A DNA stretch of 53,870 nucleotides from Paenibacillus lemnae (GTDB lineage Bacteria > Bacillota > Bacilli > Paenibacillales > Paenibacillaceae). The position numbers were made by a program, and so were the translations under genes. The stretch spans positions 1 to 53,870 of the forward strand of contig NZ_JABBPN010000025.1 of assembly GCF_012933385.1 (NCBI RefSeq), written 5' to 3'. Shown piece by piece: positions 42,924-50,115 of the stretch. The number at the start of each line of letters is the position of its first letter. The first letter of the stretch is position 1. Below the pieces are notes generated by a model. That model saw nothing but the letters and a program-made list of their open reading frames with translations, was not told where the DNA came from and did not search any database.

Positions 42924-44177
42924 ATGGAAAAATTGATGATCAGCGGTGGACGCCCGCTGCAGGGCACTGTAACCATCAGTGGTGCCAAAAACAGCGCGAT
43001 TGCCTTGATTCCTGCCGCCATCCTGGCGGAAAGTGAAGTGATATTGGATAACCTGCCTCTTCTAAGCGATGTAGCTGTGTATGCCGAAATATTGGAGTCC
43101 TTAGGCGGACAAGTCTCCTGGGACGGCCATCAAATGAAGATAAACCCTTCTGAAATTAAATCCATACCTATGCCGAACGGCTCTGTCAAGAAGCTTAGAG
43201 CTTCTTATTATATGATGGGTGCCATGCTGGGACGTTTTAAGGAAGCAGTGATCGGCCTGCCGGGCGGCTGTAATTTCGAGCCTCGTCCGATTGACCAGCA
43301 CATTAAAGGTTTCGAAGCGCTGGGCGCAACAGTCACGAATGAACATGGTGCCATCCATCTGCATGCCAAGGAGCTGCGGGGCGCCAAAATCTATCTGGAT
43401 GTCAGCAGCGTCGGAGCTACGATTAATATTATGCTGGCGGCTGCCAAAGCCAAAGGCTCAACCATTATCGAAAATGCGGCAAAAGAGCCTGAAATTATAG
43501 ATGTTGCAACACTTTTGAACTCCATGGGCGCCATCATTAAGGGTGCTGGTACGGAGACCATACGGATTGAGGGTGTGACCTCCATGCGAGGCTGCAGACA
43601 CTCCATTATTCCCGACCGAATTCAGGCGGGGACGTATATGATCGCTGCCGCGGCTACACGCGGTGATGTTGTGATTGACAATGTGATACCCAAACACTTG
43701 GAAGCACTGACTGCGAAGATGATTGAGATGGGCGTAGGCATTGAAGAGCGTGACGAGAGCATTCGGGTCATCGGTAAAGACCGGTATGAGCATGTTGATG
43801 TTAAAGCGCTTGTCTATCCCGGATTTCCGACAGATCTTCAATCTCCTATGACCAGTCTGCTGACACAAGCAGATGGCGTGAGTGTACTTAGTGATTTTAT
43901 ATACAGCAGCCGGTTCAAGCATGTGCCGGAATTGGTTCGGATGGGCGCAAAAATCCGGGTTGAGGGACGCTCTGCTATTGTGGAGGGTTCCAAGCTGAAT
44001 GCAGCGAAGGTAAAAGCAGCAGATCTTCGGGCAGGAGCGGCCTTGGTAATTGCGGGATTGACGGTGCAGGAAGGCGTAACCGAAGTAACGGGTGTCGAGT
44101 TCATTGACCGCGGCTATGACCATTTGGTCACCAATCTGCGGATGCTCGGTGCCGATGTATGGCGTGAAACGGAGTAA
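42924..44177 (+). CDS. murA: UDP-N-acetylglucosamine 1-carboxyvinyltransferase
   Basis: First committed step of peptidoglycan precursor synthesis: adds enolpyruvate to UDP-GlcNAc. The 417-residue protein has the MurA/EPSP-synthase fold with K22 and N23 in SGAKNSA, the catalytic/fosfomycin-target cysteine C116 in GGCNFEPRP, and the closing HLVTNLRML. By position between fbaA and rho it corresponds to the second MurA paralogue of B. subtilis (murAB/murZ). ATG 42924 after GGGGGACCC. Confidence 0.95.
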   Translation: MEKLMISGGRPLQGTVTISGAKNSAIALIPAAILAESEVILDNLPLLSDVAVYAEILESLGGQVSWDGHQMKINPSEIKSIPMPNGSVKKLRASYYMMGAMLGRFKEAVIGLPGGCNFEPRPIDQHIKGFEALGATVTNEHGAIHLHAKELRGAKIYLDVSSVGATINIMLAAAKAKGSTIIENAAKEPEIIDVATLLNSMGAIIKGAGTETIRIEGVTSMRGCRHSIIPDRIQAGTYMIAAAATRGDVVIDNVIPKHLEALTAKMIEMGVGIEERDESIRVIGKDRYEHVDVKALVYPGFPTDLQSPMTSLLTQADGVSVLSDFIYSSRFKHVPELVRMGAKIRVEGRSAIVEGSKLNAAKVKAADLRAGAALVIAGLTVQEGVTEVTGVEFIDRGYDHLVTNLRMLGADVWRETE

Positions 44178-44191
44178 GGAATGAGCCCAGG

Positions 44192-44233
44192 CCCATTTTA
44201 AAGAGAAACCTGCATATCTCTCTTTGAAATGGG
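44192..44233 (+). promoter_or_regulatory. 15-bp hairpin in the murA-rho gap
   Basis: CCCATTTTAAAGAGA pairs with TCTCTTTGAAATGGG (one U-G pair, loop about 12). No T-run follows. A short tandem repeat (ATCATAGAAC twice, at about 44258-44277) lies between it and rho. It may be a leader structure of rho, whose synthesis is autoregulated in other bacteria, or a processing site. Confidence 0.5.
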
Positions 44234-44341
44234 TAATCCTTATCTAGTGATGCCATCATAGAACATCATAGAACGAATAGAATGATAGTTAAATACGGCA
44301 CCCGATCTTAAGAGAATCAAAATGGAATAGGTGGTAATGGA

Positions 44342-45679
44342 ATGGATCTACAGATTTCCGATTTGGAAGGAATGAAGCTAACCGATCTTTACAAGCTCGC
44401 GAAGAAATATCAAATTCCGTACTATGGAACACTGAAGAAAAAGGAATTGATCTTTGCTATTCTCCGGGCACAGGCTGAACAAAGCGGCCTGATGTTCATG
44501 GAAGGTGTGCTCGAGGTACTTCCGGAAGGCTATGGCTTTTTAAGGCCAATCAATTATCTTCCAAGCACAGAAGATATTTATATCTCCGCATCCCAAATTC
44601 GAAAATTTGATTTGAGAACAGGAGATCTGGTATCTGGTAAATGCCGGACACCGAAAGAAAATGAACGTTATTTCGGACTGCTCCAGGTGAATGCGGTGAA
44701 CGGAGAGAACCCTTCGATCGCGTCAGAACGACTGCATTTTCCTGCGCTAACTCCTCTTTACCCGCAAGATAAGCTGGTTTTAGAAACGTCCCCTACTCAT
44801 TTGTCTACCCGGATTATGGATCTGCTTGCTCCTGTAGGACTTGGACAGCGCGGATTGATCGTCGCTCCGCCGAAAGCAGGGAAAACACTCCTCCTGAAAG
44901 AATTAGCCAACAGTATTTCAACTAACCATCCCGACATTGAACTGTTTGTACTCCTGATTGATGAACGGCCTGAAGAAGTGACAGATATGCAGCGCTCGGT
45001 TAAGGGTGAAGTGGTTGCTTCCACGTTCGATGAACTTCCAGAGAATCATATCAAGGTGGCTGAGCTTGTTCTGCAGAGGGCCCTGCGGCTGGTAGAGCAT
45101 AAAAAAGATGTAGTTATCCTGCTGGACAGCATCACACGTCTCGCGCGTGCCTATAATCTGGTCGTTCCGCCTTCAGGACGTACGCTCAGCGGCGGTATCG
45201 ATCCTGCAGCATTCCACCGTCCCAAGCGGTTTTTTGGCTCGGCACGGAATGTGGAAGAAGGCGGCAGCCTGACGATTCTGGCTACAGCTCTGGTGGATAC
45301 CGGATCACGGATGGACGATATCATTTATGAGGAATTCAAGGGAACCGGCAACATGGAGCTTCATCTGGACCGTAAGTTTGCAGAGCGCCGCATTTTCCCG
45401 GCCATCGATATAAGGCGTTCGGGTACCCGCCGTGAAGAGGTGCTTCTCAGCAAGGAAGAGCTCGATACGATCTGGGCAATTCGCAAGACCATGAATGACT
45501 CGGCTGATTTTGTAGAAGGGTTCCTCAAAAAAATGCGCGACAGCAAGACCAATGCGGAATTCCTGGCCTCATTTGACGTTAGTGCGGCAGGCAGCCAATC
45601 CAGCGGAAGCTCTGCATCAGGCACGAGCGCACCAAGGCGCTCATCCCGTCCTTCTGCAGCCTCAGCGTCTCAAAGCTGA
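44342..45679 (+). CDS. rho: Transcription termination factor Rho
   Basis: RNA-dependent ATPase hexamer that releases RNA polymerase at Rho-dependent terminators. The 445-residue protein has the N-terminal helix bundle, the cold-shock RNA-binding domain (GFLRPINY), Walker A PPKAGKT and the Q-loop region, and ends with a 30-residue Ser/Ala-rich tail (SAAGSQSSGSSASGTSAPRR) not present in B. subtilis Rho. The ATG is preceded by AGGTGG; radical SAM and L31 genes follow. Confidence 0.95.
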   Translation: MDLQISDLEGMKLTDLYKLAKKYQIPYYGTLKKKELIFAILRAQAEQSGLMFMEGVLEVLPEGYGFLRPINYLPSTEDIYISASQIRKFDLRTGDLVSGKCRTPKENERYFGLLQVNAVNGENPSIASERLHFPALTPLYPQDKLVLETSPTHLSTRIMDLLAPVGLGQRGLIVAPPKAGKTLLLKELANSISTNHPDIELFVLLIDERPEEVTDMQRSVKGEVVASTFDELPENHIKVAELVLQRALRLVEHKKDVVILLDSITRLARAYNLVVPPSGRTLSGGIDPAAFHRPKRFFGSARNVEEGGSLTILATALVDTGSRMDDIIYEEFKGTGNMELHLDRKFAERRIFPAIDIRRSGTRREEVLLSKEELDTIWAIRKTMNDSADFVEGFLKKMRDSKTNAEFLASFDVSAAGSQSSGSSASGTSAPRRSSRPSAASASQS

Positions 45680-45722
45680 TCTGTCGTACGCGCAGAATTT
45701 ACTTATAGAATAGGAGACCGAC

Positions 45723-47000
45723 ATGTATTTGGTTTACGCAGATGAACAGGGTAATGTCTATGACCATGACGAACTGTTCGGACTTGCCCGCAGCGGCGAT
45801 ATGTATGTTGAAATATTGGAAGATGAATTGATTCCACTGCCGGAGGGGGCAACGCTTGTCGGGCTTCCTAACACCCGTGCGATCGGAATGGACAGCAATA
45901 CAGGAGAGATGAAGGCACTTCCTTCAGGACAGACGGCTGTTGGAGCACTGCTGCCGCAGGGTTATACCCGCCTTTGTATACCGGGCTATGTGAAGAGTGA
46001 CAAGGAGTATAAGCTTCCGCTGTTCGGATACTCTGCGGTAGTGTGGAAAGATGGAGCTTTTTACACAGCAGCCCGTTTAAGTGATGATCCGGAGAAGTGG
46101 AATCCACTGAATTGTGATGTGTCCGAACTGGAACTGGGTGTCAAAAAATTGACGGAGAAGTATCCCGAAAATCGGCTGTATCAGCATCTCTCTAACTGTG
46201 CATTGGGATACGAATGCCTGACGGCTTCCAACACGTTTCTCAACCGTTGGGAAGGCGCAGTGCCGGTGTCTTATTCCTGCAATGCAGGATGTTTTGGCTG
46301 TATCTCGGAACAGCCGGATGACAGCGGTTTTGTTGCTCCCCAGACCCGTATGGATTTCCGTCCCCGCAGTGATGAATTGGTTCAAATTATGCTGGAGCAT
46401 CTTAAAACACCTGAATCCATTATCAGTTTCGGTCAGGGCTGTGAAGGTGAACCCTCCACCCAGGCCAAAATCATTATTGAGGCGATGCGAGAGGTCCGGT
46501 CCATCACAGAGCAGGGTTACATTAATATCAATACGAATGCCGGCTTGACAGATCACATTCGTGGTATTGTAGATGCCGGACTGGATTTAATGCGTGTTAG
46601 TACCATCAGCGCATTGGATGATCATTACAACGCATACTACAAACCGCGGGGCTATAATCTGGCGAATGTGGAGAAGTCTTTGAAGTATGCCACAGATCAA
46701 GGCGTATATACGTCCATTAACTACCTCATATTTCCGGGTGTAACAGACCGGGAAGAAGAGGTGGAAGCCATGGTTGAGTTTGCACGCCGTACCGGTCTGC
46801 GTCTCATTCAGCTGCGCAACCTGAACATTGATCCGGAAAGTTACCTGGGACTGATTCCTCCGGCACGCGGTGAAGTGCTTGGCATGAAGCAGACGATTGA
46901 GATTTTTCAAGAGGAGCTGCCGGATGTCGTTATCGGTTCCTTCACACACGTGCCGCCAGAAGGCTTGCGCCGTCCCAAGCGAAGAATTACCACAACGTAA
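45723..47000 (+). CDS. Radical SAM protein of unknown function
   Basis: A 425-residue protein with the radical SAM cluster motif CNAGCFGC (C186, C190, C193; Cx3Cx2C) and the companion motif FGQGCEGEPS (GGEP-like) for AdoMet binding, then INTNAGL and VSTISALDD, typical strands of the half-barrel. The first 185 residues form a separate N-terminal domain with no recognised family (VYADEQGNVYDHDELFGLARSGD). No C-terminal auxiliary cluster motif is seen. It lies 43 bases after rho and before rpmE. ATG follows ATAGGAGACCG. Reaction and substrate are unknown. Confidence 0.9.
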   Translation: MYLVYADEQGNVYDHDELFGLARSGDMYVEILEDELIPLPEGATLVGLPNTRAIGMDSNTGEMKALPSGQTAVGALLPQGYTRLCIPGYVKSDKEYKLPLFGYSAVVWKDGAFYTAARLSDDPEKWNPLNCDVSELELGVKKLTEKYPENRLYQHLSNCALGYECLTASNTFLNRWEGAVPVSYSCNAGCFGCISEQPDDSGFVAPQTRMDFRPRSDELVQIMLEHLKTPESIISFGQGCEGEPSTQAKIIIEAMREVRSITEQGYININTNAGLTDHIRGIVDAGLDLMRVSTISALDDHYNAYYKPRGYNLANVEKSLKYATDQGVYTSINYLIFPGVTDREEEVEAMVEFARRTGLRLIQLRNLNIDPESYLGLIPPARGEVLGMKQTIEIFQEELPDVVIGSFTHVPPEGLRRPKRRITTT

Positions 47001-47110
47001 ATGAATAACCTGAGCAGCTGGAGGAGAGGACTTACAGATACAGGGTGCAGGGTCATCCTTGTGACCACCTGACAATCTGCTGCAACCTTATGGGCTTCAC
47101 ACTAGGCTAT

Positions 47111-47139
47111 TGCGTAATTGTAAGACACGTGCTATACTT
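47111..47139 (+). promoter_or_regulatory. Probable rpmE promoter
   Basis: TTGCGT, 17-base spacer, TATACT, about 65 bases before rpmE. The leader has a stem TCCGC / GCGGA that could regulate L31 synthesis. Confidence 0.6.
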
Positions 47140-47204
47140 CGTTTATATGTCCATTTTACTCTGGGTCCGCATGAGGCTCAGGGCGGAAAGAAGGTGAAAG
47201 TCTA

Positions 47205-47402
47205 ATGAAACAAGATATTCAACCGAAATATCATGTTACCACGGTAACTTGCGCTTGCGGTAATACGTTCGAAACAGGTTCTGTTAAGCCTGACCTTCGC
47301 GTAGAGATCTGCTCCAACTGTCATCCATTCTTCACAGGTAAGCAGAAGTTCCTGGATGCGGGTGGCCGTGTCGATAGATTTAAGAAGAAATACGGTATTT
47401 AA
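47205..47402 (+). CDS. rpmE: 50S ribosomal protein L31, zinc-binding type
   Basis: Bridges the ribosomal subunits. The 65-residue protein has four cysteines (C16, C18, C36, C39), the C+ zinc form rather than the zinc-free paralogue YtiA. ATG follows GAAGGTGAAAG. Its own promoter lies between it and the radical SAM gene. Order rho-rpmE is that of the B. subtilis left arm. Confidence 0.97.
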   Translation: MKQDIQPKYHVTTVTCACGNTFETGSVKPDLRVEICSNCHPFFTGKQKFLDAGGRVDRFKKKYGI

Positions 47403-47407
47403 TGATC

Positions 47408-47456
47408 AGCGGTTGTTCCCCGGAAAGATATTTCCGTCAGGGACAGCCGCTTTTAT
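47408..47456 (+). terminator. rpmE terminator
   Basis: Large imperfect stem starting AGCGG and ending CCGCT, followed by TTTTATTTT; a second smaller hairpin (CAGGC...GCCTG, T-run at about 47495-47502) follows. Confidence 0.75.
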
Positions 47457-47673
47457 TTTATCTCAATCCTGAAACAGGCGTTCAAAGCATGCCTGCTTTT
47501 TTGTGTTTTAGAATAATATCTGATTTTTGAACAAACATATCGAAAAAATAGATGTATATTTTCTAAAAGTAAATTTATTCTAAAAATGACAATAGAAGAA
47601 GACTCCAAGTGTCTTAAACGAACGGTACTCATTCCTTAGAAAGGAGGCTTCACTCGAAAATCTTATATTTTAG

Positions 47674-47687
47674 TGTAAGCGCTATTT
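47674..47687 (+). promoter_or_regulatory. Possible catabolite response element before the lyase gene
   Basis: TGTAAGCGCTATTT resembles the cre consensus TGWAANCGNTNWCA except at the last two positions. It lies 22 bases before the start codon of the lyase gene, close to the ribosome site, where CcpA binding would block expression. The AT-rich 47.5-47.7 kb stretch also holds plausible promoter elements (TTGAAC, TATATT), but with poor spacing. Confidence 0.45.
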
Positions 47688-47708
47688 TAGTTAAAGGAGG
47701 AAAAAATT

Positions 47709-49568
47709 ATGTGTTTATTACGATTGGATTTTCGTAAAAGCATTGCTTTATTGTTGATTGTCTCCCTAATCCTGAGTGTGCTCCCGGCATCTTCTGCAGA
47801 GGCAGCCAGCCCTCGTCAGGCTGAGAAGCTAAGCCGCGGGGTGGTAGCCGTCAAGGTATCCGGAGGCGTATTTGTCAGCTGGAGGCTGCTGGGAACAGAG
47901 GACTTGTCCGTTTCTTTCAATTTGTACCGAAATGGAACGAAGGTCAATAGTAATCCGATTACAGGCAGCACGAACTATTTGGACCCTTCCGGCGTTCAAT
48001 CCTCTGTCTACACAGTACGTGCCATCGTGAACGGTTCAGAACAGGCGGCGTCTCCTTCCGCTGGTGTCTGGGGTAATCAATATTTGGATGTGCCGATACA
48101 GCGTCCGGCAGGCGGTACGACACCTGATGGAGTTAGTTACACTTATAGTGCTAACGATGCCAGCGTGGGTGATGTCGACGGAGATGGTAATTACGAGATT
48201 ATTCTAAAATGGGATCCGTCCAATTCCAAAGATAACTCACAAAGCGGGTACACCGGTAATGTTTATGTGGATGCTTACAGGCTTGATGGAACACGGCTCT
48301 GGCGCATTGACTTAGGACGCAACATCCGGGCAGGAGCGCATTATACCCAATTCCTCGTCTATGATTTTGACGGTGACGGGAAAGCAGAGGTAGTAATGAA
48401 AACCGCTGACGGCACTAAAGATGGTACAGGTGTCGTTATCGGCAGCGCCTCGGCAGATCACCGGAACAGCAGCGGTTATATACTGACCGGGCCGGAATAT
48501 TTGACCGTATTTTCAGGTCAGACAGGAAAAGCGCTGTCCACCATTGATTATGTACCGGCAAGAGGAACGGTTTCCAGCTGGGGTGACAATTATGGTAACC
48601 GGGTCGATCGTTTTCTGGCTGGAGTTGCTTATGTAGACGGGGTGCGTCCAAGCATTATTATGGCTCGCGGTTACTATACCCGAACGGTCGTAGTCGCCTT
48701 TGACTGGCGGAACGGAAGCCTCACCAGAAGGTGGACATTTGACAGTAACAGTTCTACGAATACAGGGACGGCCGGGCAGGGCAATCACAGCCTGAGTGTA
48801 GCGGATGTAGATGACGATGGAAAAGACGAGATTGTATACGGTGCTCTTACGATTGATGATAATGGCTCTAAGCTGTATAACACGAGTCTGGGTCACGGTG
48901 ATGCGCTCCATGTCAGTGATCTCAATCCAGGACGTGCCGGCCTGGAAGTCTTCAAAGTAATGGAAGAGACCAGCTCGCCTTACGGTGCTGCTGTCTGGGA
49001 TGCGAAGACAGGATCGATCTTGTGGGGAGTGCATACAGGCCAGGATACAGGTCGTGGTATGGCTGCCGATATTGATCCCACCTATCCCGGCGCAGAGGTT
49101 TGGGCCTCAGGCAGCGTCGGCCTTTATTCCATTACAGGAACCAAGATCAGCAGCAGCACCCCTTCTGTGAATTTCGGGATATGGTGGGACGGCGATCTGT
49201 CGCGTGAACTGTTAGACGGCATTAAGATCGATAAATGGAACCATACCACAAAACAGTCTGCGAGAATTTTGACAGGCTCAGGCGTCGAGTCCAATAATAG
49301 TACGAAGGCCAATCCTTCGCTGCAGGCGGACCTGCTGGGCGATTGGCGCGAGGAAGTCATTTGGAAAAAATCAGACAACACGGGACTGCGAATATATACA
49401 ACGGTTGACCTGACCAGCACGAAAATTCATACCCTAATGCATGATCCGGTCTATCGGCTGTCAGTCGCTTGGCAGAATGTGGCCTATAATCAACCGCCGC
49501 ATACGGGCTACTTTTTAGGTAACGGTATGGGGTCATCCCCAAAACCAAATATTTATACCACTCCTTAA
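47709..49568 (+). CDS. Secreted rhamnogalacturonan lyase (PL11, YesW/YesX-like)
   Basis: Cleaves the rhamnogalacturonan-I backbone of pectin by beta-elimination. The 619-residue protein has a Sec signal peptide (cleavage near AEA-A, residue 33), a short beta N-terminal domain and the PL11 eight-bladed propeller with calcium loops such as DVDGDGNYE, DFDGDGKAE and DVDDDGKDE. Endo (YesW) versus exo (YesX) type cannot be told here. ATG follows AAAGGAGG. No other pectin genes are near, so it looks like an isolated insert between rpmE and the SRP RNA. Confidence 0.92.
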   Translation: MCLLRLDFRKSIALLLIVSLILSVLPASSAEAASPRQAEKLSRGVVAVKVSGGVFVSWRLLGTEDLSVSFNLYRNGTKVNSNPITGSTNYLDPSGVQSSVYTVRAIVNGSEQAASPSAGVWGNQYLDVPIQRPAGGTTPDGVSYTYSANDASVGDVDGDGNYEIILKWDPSNSKDNSQSGYTGNVYVDAYRLDGTRLWRIDLGRNIRAGAHYTQFLVYDFDGDGKAEVVMKTADGTKDGTGVVIGSASADHRNSSGYILTGPEYLTVFSGQTGKALSTIDYVPARGTVSSWGDNYGNRVDRFLAGVAYVDGVRPSIIMARGYYTRTVVVAFDWRNGSLTRRWTFDSNSSTNTGTAGQGNHSLSVADVDDDGKDEIVYGALTIDDNGSKLYNTSLGHGDALHVSDLNPGRAGLEVFKVMEETSSPYGAAVWDAKTGSILWGVHTGQDTGRGMAADIDPTYPGAEVWASGSVGLYSITGTKISSSTPSVNFGIWWDGDLSRELLDGIKIDKWNHTTKQSARILTGSGVESNNSTKANPSLQADLLGDWREEVIWKKSDNTGLRIYTTVDLTSTKIHTLMHDPVYRLSVAWQNVAYNQPPHTGYFLGNGMGSSPKPNIYTTP

Positions 49569-49609
49569 TTTCAGTGTAAGAACAAAAGATTTGCAATTAT
49601 TGCCGTCAG

Positions 49610-49638
49610 TTGCATTTTGGACAACCATACGATATACT
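49610..49638 (+). promoter_or_regulatory. Promoter of the SRP RNA
   Basis: TTGCAT at 49610-49615, 17-base spacer, TATACT at 49633-49638, then the RNA start about 8 bases on. Confidence 0.8.
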
Positions 49639-49645
49639 TAATTTC

Positions 49646-49914
49646 GCCGTGCTAGACGGGGAGGTAGCGGTGCCCTGTAACTCGCAATCCGCTGTAGCGA
49701 GGTTGAATTCCTGTTAGAGGTATTGCCGATGTGAGGCTGGTCCCTGCGTTCGACGTTGACGGCTGGGTCCTCCGCAATGAGCACCTGTGAACCTGGTCAG
49801 GTCCGGAAGGAAGCAGCCATAAGCAGGTCCGCTTTTGTGCCGGAGGGCAGCCTAGCCCGAGTTGCTGCTCAGGATTGCCGCTCGGATCGCAATTATCAAT
49901 AACAGGTGCACGGT
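49646..49914 (+). ncRNA. scr: Signal recognition particle RNA (large, Bacillus type)
   Basis: About 269 bases with the Bacillus 6S-like SRP RNA layout: 5' and 3' ends pair (GCCGTGC / GCACGGT), Alu-domain segment GAGGTAGCGGTGCCCTGTAA, and the S-domain helix 8 motif TCAGGTCCGGAAGGAAGCAGC with GNAR-type tetraloop and asymmetric loop. It scaffolds Ffh in protein targeting. In B. subtilis it lies between tadA and dnaX; dnaX still follows here, tadA does not precede. Confidence 0.95.
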
Positions 49915-49929
49915 ATACATACCATGACA

Positions 49930-49970
49930 CCAAGCATTTCTGTCGATGAGACAGGAGTGCTTTTTTTTAT
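49930..49970 (+). terminator. SRP RNA terminator
   Basis: Imperfect stem AAGCATTTCTGT / ACAGGAGTGCTT followed by TTTTTTTT. Confidence 0.8.
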
Positions 49971-50003
49971 ACCCTTTGTCCTGCATTTTCGGGATCAAAC
50001 GTT

Positions 50004-50032
50004 TTGCCGGGGTAGGGAAATTAGGTTAGAAT
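50004..50032 (+). promoter_or_regulatory. Probable dnaX promoter
   Basis: TTGCCG, 17-base spacer, TAGAAT, about 85 bases upstream of dnaX. Confidence 0.55.
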
Positions 50033-50115
50033 GTAGTATAATGAATAAAGGGTATGCAGGGATACAGCGGCCTGCACACCGTAGAAAGCTGAAGTTGAAA
50101 GAGGGTTAAGCGTCA

